A stretch of DNA of 64,000 nucleotides from Marivita sp. GX14005 (GTDB lineage: Bacteria > Pseudomonadota > Alphaproteobacteria > Rhodobacterales > Rhodobacteraceae). Where the stretch lies: the NCBI RefSeq assembly GCF_023370775.1, contig NZ_JAMCCQ010000004.1, positions 1 through 64,000 on the forward strand, given 5' to 3'. Position 1 is the stretch's first letter, and every line of letters begins with the position of its first letter. The notes under the pieces were generated by a model. The model was given only the letters and a program-made list of their open reading frames with translations. It ran no database searches and was not told the origin of the DNA. This document shows, piece by piece, positions 1 to 7,479 of the stretch. The translations under genes were made by a program, and so were the position numbers.

Positions 1-245
1 TACATTTACAATTTGCAAGCGGGAGCGCGCTGGCAGCCGCAGCAACCGGGGTTCGACCGCTGCGCAGATGAGCGAAGCGGTCGTTCAAGGCTGCGCCGGA
101 TCGAAGAATTTGAAACCCATCACTCGCTGAAGCACCATAGTGCTGTCTTGCCGTCCCGATTGAGCCGGCGAGACGATGCCATGCTCGGCCTGCCCGGTAC
201 AGCGCGTTCGCGGCAGCGCTTATTGTTGGGGGCTTTGTCACCGGA

Positions 246-279
246 ACCGATACCCACAATTGTGGCACGCGGAATCGGT
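246..279. promoter_or_regulatory. Nested inverted repeat upstream of luxI (candidate LuxR-type operator)
   Basis: An outer inverted repeat ACCGAT (246-251) / ATCGGT (274-279) encloses the perfect 12-base palindrome CCACAATTGTGG (254-265). It lies about 85-100 bases before the luxI start. The core CCCACAATTG (253-262) recurs in the luxR-ribB intergenic region. That it binds the LuxR protein of this locus is inference; it is not a textbook lux box. Confidence 0.4.
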
Positions 280-281
280 AG

Positions 282-294
282 CCCCAATATGGGG
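282..294. promoter_or_regulatory. Short palindrome CCCCAATATGGGG upstream of luxI
   Basis: Five-base arms CCCCA/TGGGG flank a three-base centre, about 56 bases before the luxI start. It may be part of the promoter or an operator. No function can be assigned from sequence alone. Confidence 0.25.
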
Positions 295-349
295 ATAACC
301 GAAGTGGACGAGGGGTGCTTTACCCGAAGCATCGAAAAGGATGCCGCCG

Positions 350-1033
350 ATGTTCACACTCGTACAATCCCGCACCTACCAAAGCGACATGCCGCTGCTG
401 GAAGCGGCGTTCCGGCTTCGCAAGCGGGTGTTTCATGACCGGCTCGGCTGGGATGTGCGCGCCACCGGGGACATGGAGTTCGACGCCTATGACGACAAGC
501 TTGCGCAATACCTGATATGGTGCAGCCCCGACCGGCGCAAGCTATACGGCACAATCCGGTTGCGCCCGACCAGCGCGCCGACGCTGCTCTATGACGTGTT
601 CGGCGCGACACATGGTCATACGCCGACGCTGCGCGGCGACACGATCCTCGAAGGCACGCGGATGTGCATCGACGAGGCTGCGATCGCCCGCGATTTTCCG
701 ACGCTCGATGCGGGCGCCGGGTTCAACCAGCTCTTTCTGGCGCTTTGCGAGGTCGGTTTGGCCATCGGCGCAACGCGCATGGTGTCGAATTTCGAACCCG
801 GGATGAGCCGCCTCTACCGCCGCGCGGGGCTGGATTGCGTGCTGCACGGGGAAGCCGATGGATATGGCAAGCGTCCCGTGCGCTGCGCGTCGTTCGAAGT
901 GTCCATGCCGGTGCTTGCGCAAATGCGCCGGACCATCGGCATAGACCTGCCCATCGCGACCCTGCCGCGTGGCTTTTGCCGACTGCCGACACCCACCGCT
1001 TCGGCGCCGCCCGCCCTGGCCGCCCGCGCCTGA
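350..1033 (+). CDS. LuxI-family acyl-homoserine lactone synthase
   Basis: 227 residues. The enzyme makes an N-acyl-homoserine lactone signal from S-adenosylmethionine and an acyl donor. With the ATG at 350, every classical LuxI invariant residue falls at its canonical number: R24, F28, W34, D45, D48, R70, F84, E101 and R104. This fixes the start and argues the enzyme is active. An upstream in-frame ATG at 341 touches the AAAAGG ribosome site (335-340), whereas 350 has a nine-base spacing. The C-terminal 35 residues are Pro/Ala-rich and probably disordered. The gene is followed closely by a small unknown gene and then by a convergent luxR-type gene. Which acyl chain it uses cannot be told from sequence. 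Confidence 0.95.
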   Translation: MFTLVQSRTYQSDMPLLEAAFRLRKRVFHDRLGWDVRATGDMEFDAYDDKLAQYLIWCSPDRRKLYGTIRLRPTSAPTLLYDVFGATHGHTPTLRGDTILEGTRMCIDEAAIARDFPTLDAGAGFNQLFLALCEVGLAIGATRMVSNFEPGMSRLYRRAGLDCVLHGEADGYGKRPVRCASFEVSMPVLAQMRRTIGIDLPIATLPRGFCRLPTPTASAPPALAARA

Positions 1034-1058
1034 CGGGCGTTGGTAACGAGTGATCGCA

Positions 1059-1607
1059 ATGTCTGTGCTCCATCCTTATCCGCTCGGGCTATTCCTGCAC
1101 GCCCATATCAACGGCGCCGCCGAAGCCGAGAGATGCCTTGGGATGATCGAACGGCTGCTTCTGCGCGCGCCGGCGGACGCGCTGCTCTTGGGGAGCAAAT
1201 CCGCGCTGATGCTCATCGTGCAGGGCGATAGCGGCCTGCCTCGCAACGATCCGGTCTACCGGCGCAATGCGCTGGCTCTGGCCCGGGCCGCGCTGCGAAA
1301 GGCCGGGCCGGCCACGGCGCTACGGGTGCGTGTCATCAATGGTCTGGCCTGGGCCCGGCTTGGCCCGCACAGGGCCGAAAGGCAGACTGCGCTTGGGTTC
1401 CTGCAAGCGCTGGAGCGGCCCTATGCGCCGCGCGACCTGCCTCAGTTGATCGAGATTGACGGGCTGGCCGCCCTCGCGGCGCTCTATCATGAAGAAGGCC
1501 GGTGGCCGGAGAGTGCGGGTTGCTACCGCCGGGCCTCGCGGATCGACCGGCTATTGGCGCGCCTGCGCTATGCCGCGTTGCGCGTCGCCCGGCAGGACGC
1601 ACCATAG
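1059..1607 (+). CDS. Uncharacterised helical (TPR-like) protein downstream of luxI
   Basis: About 182 residues, with no recognised catalytic motif. The sequence is Ala/Leu/Arg-rich and predicted helical. It has tetratricopeptide-like stretches, for example around AAERCLGMIERLLL-type helices and the C-terminal LAALYHEEGRWPESAGCYRRA, the last resembling a single TPR unit. A GTG at 1050 in frame is an alternative start, giving 185 residues. It begins 25 bases after luxI and very likely shares its transcript; it converges on luxR with a three-base gap. A role in the signalling circuit is possible but unsupported. It has no signal peptide or membrane segment. Confidence 0.6.
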   Translation: MSVLHPYPLGLFLHAHINGAAEAERCLGMIERLLLRAPADALLLGSKSALMLIVQGDSGLPRNDPVYRRNALALARAALRKAGPATALRVRVINGLAWARLGPHRAERQTALGFLQALERPYAPRDLPQLIEIDGLAALAALYHEEGRWPESAGCYRRASRIDRLLARLRYAALRVARQDAP

Positions 1608-1610
1608 GCG

Positions 1611-2315
1611 TCAGATGATGCGCAGGCGAACGGCCTTGGCGACCGCTTGCGCCAGCGAAACGCAATCCAGCTTGATCCGCGCAAGTTTGAGATAGCTGCG
1701 CACCGTATGATCCGACAGCGACAGGATGATGGCGATTTCGGAATAGGATTTGCCCTCCGAGGATAAGCGCAGACATTCGTATTCCCGCCGCGTTAACACC
1801 GGCGCGCCGCTGGTTTCCGACGTCGCCTCGGACACCGCCTTGGAGTGCAGGATCGGCAGCATGGTTTCAAACTGGTCCACCAGCGGCGTGATGTAGCGTA
1901 TCCACGCCGCCTGTTCCATTCCGGAGTTGAGGCTGAACACCCCGCGCCGCCCCCGGCGGTCCTCGTAGACGAAACTGTAGCCCGACGCACCGATCCCGAA
2001 CCGCGCGGCGGCCTTGAACATCATCCGCGTATTGGCCGAAGGCTCCAGCTCATGCCAGCCGAAGGAGTCCCCTTCGCTCAGCGCGCGCTCCAGGATCGGG
2101 TCGATTCCGGCGTAGTTGTTGAGCAGGTAATGCGTGACCCAGGCATCGGGGTAGGTCGTCCGCACGAACGGATTGTCGAGCTTTTCGGCGGGGTTCACCA
2201 GCAGGTGAAACGTGGTGAAGTCGTGGTCATAGGCATCTTGGACGATCCTAATCGCATCGCGCGTGGAATTGGACGCGACGATCGCATCGAGGATCTTGTC
2301 GAAGACAAAAGACAT
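1611..2315 (-). CDS. LuxR-family quorum-sensing transcriptional regulator
   Basis: 234 residues: an N-terminal autoinducer-binding domain (about 1-160) and a C-terminal LuxR-type helix-turn-helix (about 170-230). Ligand-pocket residues of the TraR/LuxR family are present: W59, Y63, D72 and W87. The HTH shows the family signature TRREYECL followed by EGKSYSEIA. It is convergent with luxI-orf182 and divergent from the ribB operon, with a 214-base shared intergenic region. The obvious reading is a cognate receptor for the LuxI product that acts on luxI and the divergent operon. Whether it activates or represses cannot be seen. Confidence 0.93.
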   Translation of the reverse strand: MSFVFDKILDAIVASNSTRDAIRIVQDAYDHDFTTFHLLVNPAEKLDNPFVRTTYPDAWVTHYLLNNYAGIDPILERALSEGDSFGWHELEPSANTRMMFKAAARFGIGASGYSFVYEDRRGRRGVFSLNSGMEQAAWIRYITPLVDQFETMLPILHSKAVSEATSETSGAPVLTRREYECLRLSSEGKSYSEIAIILSLSDHTVRSYLKLARIKLDCVSLAQAVAKAVRLRII

Positions 2316-2387
2316 GATGATGGGCTTTCCGCAAATCAGGGTTGAGCTCGCGCCGGTTTACCAAGGGTAAAGTGGGAAATTCAGAAA

Positions 2388-2408
2388 GCGGGCGGCAGTA
2401 TCCCGCCG
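2388..2408. other. GC-rich hairpin in the luxR-ribB intergenic region
   Basis: CGGGCGG followed closely by CCCGCCG forms a short stem upstream of ribB. No RFN (FMN riboswitch) consensus could be aligned around it, so it is reported only as a structure that may affect either divergent transcript. Confidence 0.25.
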
Positions 2409-2416
2409 AAGTCAAT

Positions 2417-2426
2417 CCCACAATTG
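2417..2426. promoter_or_regulatory. CCCACAATTG motif in the luxR-ribB intergenic region
   Basis: This ten-base word is identical to positions 253-262 upstream of luxI. It sits near the middle of the divergent intergenic region, about 102 bases from the luxR start and 104 bases before the ribB start. Here the palindrome is only half kept (CAATTG is symmetric, the flank is not). It is a candidate binding site for the LuxR-type regulator of this locus. Confidence 0.35.
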
Positions 2427-2529
2427 CGAACCTCGATTTCGACACCACCGACGGGGGGATACCGGGACTGTGGGGCTCGGGGCATGCTTTTTTCGGATAG
2501 TCACGATAACTCCCGAAAGGATCACCTCC

Positions 2530-3183
2530 GTGCTCGATATTCTATCGCTAGACCGAACCAAGCTCATCGAACAGGCCATCGAGGATTTCAGGAAGGGCAA
2601 GTTCCTTCTCGTGTCCGATGACGAGGACCGCGAGAACGAGGGCGATCTCGTCATCGCCGCCGAACACGCGACGCCTGAGGCAATCAACTTCATGATCACC
2701 GAAGGCAAGGGACTCGTCTGCCTGACCGTCTCCGAAGAGATCGCGCGTCAGAAGGGGCTTGCCCCGATGGTGGAGCGCAATGGCGATCACCTCGGCACTG
2801 CGTTTACCGCCAGTGTCGATGCGACCCCAGCGCAAGGCGTGACCACCGGGATTTCCGCGCATGACCGCGCCAAGACAATCGAGGTCGTCATCGACAGCCA
2901 ATATGGCCCCGAGGATCTTCAGGCGCCTGGCCACATGTTTCCGCTGGTCGCCAAGGCGGGTTATCTCAAGGCCCGGCGCGGCCATACTGAAGCGGGTGCG
3001 GAGCTGTGCCGTCTCGCGGGGCTGAAGCACGATGCGGCCGTCATCGTCGAGGTGATCCGTCAGGACGGGGAAATGGCCCGCCGGCCCGAGCTTTTGGCGA
3101 TGGCCGAGAAATTCGGTATTACCTATGTCACCATCGACGATCTCTGCAAATACGTCGCTCAACTCGAACTCGAGCCGGCGTAA
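2530..3183 (+). CDS. ribB: 3,4-dihydroxy-2-butanone 4-phosphate synthase
   Basis: 217 residues from a GTG start at 2530, which has AAAGGA eight bases upstream; an ATG at 2470 is in frame but has no ribosome site. RibB converts ribulose 5-phosphate to the four-carbon riboflavin precursor plus formate. The acidic loop DDEDRENEGDL, the GKGLVCL segment and the GVTTGISAHDRA and APGHMFPL stretches of the active site are all present. The protein ends where stand-alone RibB proteins end, with no GTP cyclohydrolase II domain. As first gene of a quorum-sensing-linked operon it is out of its usual rib context, so it may supply flavin for the nitroreductase-like enzyme or a C4 building block. Both roles are inference. 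Confidence 0.93.
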   Translation: MLDILSLDRTKLIEQAIEDFRKGKFLLVSDDEDRENEGDLVIAAEHATPEAINFMITEGKGLVCLTVSEEIARQKGLAPMVERNGDHLGTAFTASVDATPAQGVTTGISAHDRAKTIEVVIDSQYGPEDLQAPGHMFPLVAKAGYLKARRGHTEAGAELCRLAGLKHDAAVIVEVIRQDGEMARRPELLAMAEKFGITYVTIDDLCKYVAQLELEPA

Positions 3184-3188
3184 GCGGG

Positions 3189-5912
3189 ATGACATCGCCG
3201 ATGACCTCTCCCACCACCGGCGATGCCAGCCGCATCGCCCGTCAGGCGCAAGCGGTGTTCCGCCGCTTGTTCCTGTCGTGGCTCGACGGCAAGCTGATCA
3301 CACATCTCGATCACTTCGAGGGCTCCGAGCACCTGCCCGAGCGTGGGCCGGTGATCCTGGTTCCCAACCATGAAAGCTATTTCGACGGGTTCGCGATCAC
3401 CGCGCTTATGTGGAAGATCGCGGGGCGCCACGTGCGTATTCCCACGAACGTAAAGGCGCTGGGAAATCCGTTCGTCGCGTTCTGCCAGACTGCCGGCGGC
3501 GCGGTGCCGATCGACCCTGCGGATCGGGAACAGACCTATGCCCGCCTTTCCGCGCTGCTGGAACGGGGCGAAGCGGTTGTTCTTTTCCCTGAGGGCACGC
3601 GATCAGACGGAACCGCAATGCACCCGTTCAAGCTCGGTGCGTTCAATCTCGCGGTGGCGCATGGCGTTCCCATCCTGCCGGTCGCGCTGCGCGGGTTTGC
3701 GGGGATACTGCCCAAGGGCCAACTGCGCTTTCGTCGCGGAGCGAGGGGCGGCCTTGTCTTCGGCCCGCCTGTCGATCCTGCCGATTCGCGTTTTGCCGGA
3801 CGCGATGCGCAGGAAACGGCGCGCCACCTGCGCGCGCATGTGCGCGGCTGGCTGGAAGAGGCTGCGCTGGATCCCCCGGCGGTAGAGCGGAAGACGCGGG
3901 AGATCGCTGCCCTCGCGCGCCGCGCCGATGTCGCTCTGGAAGCGCTGCTTGACGGCAATGCCGAACTCATCACGCGCCGCGATGCCGCCCGCGTGCGCCG
4001 GATCGTCTCGGCTTGCGCCATTCTGGGCCAGTTTAGCTTCGATCTCGATCTGCAGGATGTGCGCGCGCAGGGGTTCCAGCTTGCCGATCTGCCGCCGTAT
4101 CGCGCAGTCTTCGCTCTGCCGCGCTACCGCGCGCGCCTGTCCGCCTTGCTGCGACAGCGCGAAAACCATTCTTATCTCAACTACTGCGCCGGATTGCTTC
4201 AACTCAGGCTGCCCCGACTGCTCGGCGGCGGCGATGCGCAAGAGGCTTTGCGCCGGTTCAAGGCCGCGCATGATGCCGCCGCGCGAGACGGCTACCCGCA
4301 AGCGCGGTTCGCGCACGGGCTTGCCACCGCCCTTGCCCGGACGGGTGCACGCAAACACGCCATCGCGCTTTTGCAGGACACATTCGACGGCCCCCAGACA
4401 ATCAACGGCCCGCGCGCCTTAAGGCGGCGGGAAAGAGGAATGGCACTGATGAGCAAATTGCAGCGATCCGACCCGAGCACACCCGATCTGCCCAGCCGGC
4501 CGCTGCGCGGCTTCGAACTGGTCATGGCGCAAACGCGCATCTCCGATATCATCGTCGGGCAAATCGAGGGCGTTCTTGATTTCGCGCAGGTCTTCGACGC
4601 GGCAAGCGCGCTGCAACAGCGCCACCCCGGATTGCGCGCCCGTGTCGTGTGGCCAGAAGGGCGCGATGCGCGGTCGGTCTTCGAATACCTTCCAGCCGAT
4701 CAGACCCGGCTCCATGTGACAGAAGCCCGCCCGCCAAAGGGCGCGCGGCCCGTTGACCGGCCATTCTGGCAAGAAGTGGCCGAGCGCGAGGTCAACCATC
4801 TCTTCGATCTGTCGGATGGCTACATGTTTCGCGTCACCTGGCTGCCCGAAAGCGGGCATGTCATTTTGAACGCGCAGCATTCCGTGATTGACGGCGTGTC
4901 GCTGATGCGCCTGCTGCACGATTTCGCACGACACTGCGCCGGTCAGGAGCTTGGCCCCAACCTGCCGCCGACGCCGCCCGCGCTGCGAAGCGCGCCGAAG
5001 CTGTCGTTGCTGGAAAAGGCGGTCGGCTTGGTGCACCGCGAGAGTTTCCTGCGGGCGCGCAGCCGTTTTGCCGAATGGTCTCCGCTTCCAATCGCCGGGC
5101 GGCTTGAAAAGGGCGAGACCCCCGCGACCGAGTGCTATTTCGCCGAAGGCGATAGCGCGTCCTTCGATGCGATCACTGCCGCCTGCCATGCGCATGGCGT
5201 CACGGTCGGCGGTGCATATGCGGCAGCGATCCAATGTGCGATGCTCCATATTTCCGGCGCATCCTTCGGGGGAAAACAGAAATATTACGTCCCCATGGAT
5301 TTCAGCCTGCGTCGTTTCATCGCCGGAGCGGATGCGGCGCAGGAGGCGGTCGGGCTTTTTTCCGGCGTTGCGCCGGTGATCTTCGACGGTGATCCGTCAG
5401 CCAGCTTCTGGGAGCTTGCGGCAAGCTTCACCGAAACCTCGCGGGGCGAGATCAAGCACAAGTCGCCGGTGATCTTTCATCAGGTGTTCGACCGCTTCTT
5501 CAACCTCGAAAAGGCCTACGCCAGATACCGGCTCGGGCGAGAGGACGGCGGGGGCGCGGGCGGGCCGCTGACCATGAGCAATGTGGGCAAGTTTCCCTTC
5601 CCGCCGCAAACCGGCGCAGTGCGGATCAACGCGGTGCACGGGATGAGCGCGTCGCAAAAGGGCGGCTCGATGCTCTACTTCTGGCTGCGGTCGGTGAACG
5701 GGCGGCTATTCTATAGCGCCACCTCGATGGCCCCCGCTGCCACGCGGGATTTCGGTGCCGCGTTTTTCGACCTCGTGGTGTTCCTGATGGAGCGCAGCAC
5801 GGGTGCCGATGCATCGAACCTTCCGCTGCGCGACTATATCCCGCGCGCCGCCGCTGAGCATCGCGCCAAGGCGAATACTCGCCTTGTGCCCGAACCCGAA
5901 CCGGTGGTCTGA
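3189..5912 (+). CDS. PlsC-type acyltransferase fused to a condensation/PapA-like acyltransferase domain
   Basis: 907 residues. The N-terminal 1-230 is a 1-acylglycerol-3-phosphate acyltransferase (PlsC) domain with the HX4D pair H61/D66 in NHESYFDG and the substrate motif FPEGTRS (E135-R138). A helical linker of about 200 residues follows. The C-terminal half (about 440-880) resembles condensation, WS/DGAT or PapA acyltransferases, with HxxxDG at H564-G569 and a later YVPMDFSLR segment. The frame runs unbroken, so this is one protein, though a ribosome-site-like AAAGAGG near 4430 could allow internal initiation. It starts five bases after ribB. It probably transfers acyl groups twice or joins two acyl acceptors. 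No substrate can be assigned. Confidence 0.82.
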   Translation: MTSPMTSPTTGDASRIARQAQAVFRRLFLSWLDGKLITHLDHFEGSEHLPERGPVILVPNHESYFDGFAITALMWKIAGRHVRIPTNVKALGNPFVAFCQTAGGAVPIDPADREQTYARLSALLERGEAVVLFPEGTRSDGTAMHPFKLGAFNLAVAHGVPILPVALRGFAGILPKGQLRFRRGARGGLVFGPPVDPADSRFAGRDAQETARHLRAHVRGWLEEAALDPPAVERKTREIAALARRADVALEALLDGNAELITRRDAARVRRIVSACAILGQFSFDLDLQDVRAQGFQLADLPPYRAVFALPRYRARLSALLRQRENHSYLNYCAGLLQLRLPRLLGGGDAQEALRRFKAAHDAAARDGYPQARFAHGLATALARTGARKHAIALLQDTFDGPQTINGPRALRRRERGMALMSKLQRSDPSTPDLPSRPLRGFELVMAQTRISDIIVGQIEGVLDFAQVFDAASALQQRHPGLRARVVWPEGRDARSVFEYLPADQTRLHVTEARPPKGARPVDRPFWQEVAEREVNHLFDLSDGYMFRVTWLPESGHVILNAQHSVIDGVSLMRLLHDFARHCAGQELGPNLPPTPPALRSAPKLSLLEKAVGLVHRESFLRARSRFAEWSPLPIAGRLEKGETPATECYFAEGDSASFDAITAACHAHGVTVGGAYAAAIQCAMLHISGASFGGKQKYYVPMDFSLRRFIAGADAAQEAVGLFSGVAPVIFDGDPSASFWELAASFTETSRGEIKHKSPVIFHQVFDRFFNLEKAYARYRLGREDGGGAGGPLTMSNVGKFPFPPQTGAVRINAVHGMSASQKGGSMLYFWLRSVNGRLFYSATSMAPAATRDFGAAFFDLVVFLMERSTGADASNLPLRDYIPRAAAEHRAKANTRLVPEPEPVV

Positions 5913-5913
5913 C

Positions 5914-7479
5914 ATGGCGCTGCATGACGATCTTCGCCGCGCCGCGCGCGATTTTCCGGAGCAAGCCGCGCTTGAGTTCGAAGGCGCGACAATCACCTAC
6001 GGCGCGCTTCACGCGCAAGCGCAGGCAGTTGCGGCGGGGTTGCAGGGCAGAGGGCATCGACGGGGCTGCGCCATTGCGATCATGCTGCCGAATTGCCCCG
6101 AATTCATTGCCATTGCCTGCGGGGCGTTTACCGCCGGCCATGTCGCCACGCCGCTGAGCGTCCTGCTGACTCCGTTCGAGGCCAGGCACATCCTGCGCGA
6201 CAGCGCGCCGGAGGTTCTGTTCGTCGATGCCGTGCTGGTGCCGGTGATCGAGGCGGCGATGGTCGATCTTGACCGGACACCGGACCTTGTGGTTCTCGGC
6301 GGCGATGCCGGGGCGCATACGGATTTCGGCGCGTTCCTGGCATCTTGCGCGACCGCAACGCCCCTGACCATCGCGCCGGACGATCATCTTCTGACGCTCT
6401 ACACCTCCGGAACGACCGGGCCGGCCAAGGGGGTGATGCTGTCACCGGCCTGTCTGCGCGCGCAGGTCGATATGATTCTCGGCACCTTCAAGCCGGGGCC
6501 GGATACGCGTATCCTTTGCGCGTTGCCACTCTTTCACGCCTACGCGCTCAATGCGCTTGTCGGCACAGCCTTTCGCACCCGCGCAACCATCGTTCTGCAC
6601 CCTCGCTTCGACGCCGCCGCCTGTGCACGCAGTCTTGCGCAGGGCGGCATCACCTGGTTCGCCGGCGTGCCGACCATGTATGCGCTGCTGCTCGAGGAGG
6701 GCGACAGGCGCCCCGGTCTGCGCTTTCCCGATCTCGACATCTGTCTTGCCGGCGGCGCGGCGATGAGTTCTGCGGTGCTGAGCGGGTTCGAGCGGCGCTT
6801 CGGGCCTGCGATCCTCGAAGGCTACGGGCTCACCGAAACGACGGTGAGCGTTGCCAGCAATGCCGCCGCACCCGACGGGCGCAAGCCCGGTTCGGTCGGG
6901 CGTCCCTATGCAGGGATCGAGGCGCGCGCCATCGACAAGGCGGGCCGAACCCTGCCGGCCGGCACCACCGGAGAGCTCGTCTTTCGCGGCGCGAATGTCA
7001 TGCTCGGTTATCTGAACCGGCCCGATGACACGGCGCAGGTGCTCGAGGATGGCTGGCTGCGTAGCGGCGATCTGGGCCATGTCGATGCCGATGGATTCTG
7101 CTTCATCGCCGGGCGGCTCAAGGACCTGATCGTCAAGAGCGGCTACAATATCGTTCCGTCCGAAGTCGAGACAGCGATCCGGTGCGCCGGGCTGGTGCGT
7201 GATGCGGCGGTGCTCGGCCTGCCCGATCCGGTGCGCGGGGAACGTATCCTGGCCGCCGTGATCCTGAAGGACGGGGCCGATCCGGCGCTCGCCCGCCGCC
7301 AGATCGACGCCGCAGTGAAGGCGCGGCTGTCTCGCTACAAACACCCCTCCGCGGTCTGGTTCATCGACCGTTTTCCGCTTGGCCCGTCGGGCAAGATCCT
7401 CAAACCGATCCTCCGCGACACATGGCTTGCCACGTCCGACACCAGAAAGGATGACGTCTATGCGCCCGTCCCCGCTTGA
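5914..7479 (+). CDS. Acyl-CoA/acyl-AMP ligase (ANL superfamily)
   Basis: 521 residues. The ATP-binding signature YTSGTTGPAKGV, the GYGLTET motif, the RSGDLGHVDADGFCFIAGR hinge region and a C-terminal PSGKILK with the catalytic lysine are all intact. Such enzymes activate a carboxylate with ATP and hand it to CoA or another acceptor. No carrier protein is encoded in the operon, so CoA is the likelier acceptor. It follows the acyltransferase fusion by a single base and overlaps the next gene by 20 bases. It is plausibly the source of activated acyl units for the acyltransferase or for the alpha-oxoamine synthase. Confidence 0.88.
   Translation: MALHDDLRRAARDFPEQAALEFEGATITYGALHAQAQAVAAGLQGRGHRRGCAIAIMLPNCPEFIAIACGAFTAGHVATPLSVLLTPFEARHILRDSAPEVLFVDAVLVPVIEAAMVDLDRTPDLVVLGGDAGAHTDFGAFLASCATATPLTIAPDDHLLTLYTSGTTGPAKGVMLSPACLRAQVDMILGTFKPGPDTRILCALPLFHAYALNALVGTAFRTRATIVLHPRFDAAACARSLAQGGITWFAGVPTMYALLLEEGDRRPGLRFPDLDICLAGGAAMSSAVLSGFERRFGPAILEGYGLTETTVSVASNAAAPDGRKPGSVGRPYAGIEARAIDKAGRTLPAGTTGELVFRGANVMLGYLNRPDDTAQVLEDGWLRSGDLGHVDADGFCFIAGRLKDLIVKSGYNIVPSEVETAIRCAGLVRDAAVLGLPDPVRGERILAAVILKDGADPALARRQIDAAVKARLSRYKHPSAVWFIDRFPLGPSGKILKPILRDTWLATSDTRKDDVYAPVPA

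Larger units (their letters stand above)
1..340. other. Non-coding stretch upstream of luxI
   Basis: I see no gene here that resembles a known protein; the open frames across it have no recognisable start signal or domain and look like chance frames in GC-rich DNA. What stands out is the cluster of short palindromes in the last 100 bases (annotated separately), which probably holds the luxI promoter and its control sites. The tail of an upstream gene entering from the left cannot be excluded. Confidence 0.4.

Noticed and set aside
40-70. tRNA-like GGTTCGA word
   Set aside because: No acceptor, D or anticodon stem can be built around it.
13-438. 141-codon open frame at the left edge
   Set aside because: It overlaps the luxI start, has no ribosome site or recognisable domain, and its composition is that of a chance GC-rich frame.
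2316-2529. FMN (RFN) riboswitch upstream of ribB
   Set aside because: The conserved RFN blocks could not be aligned; only an unrelated GC hairpin and a GGGAAATTC word are present.
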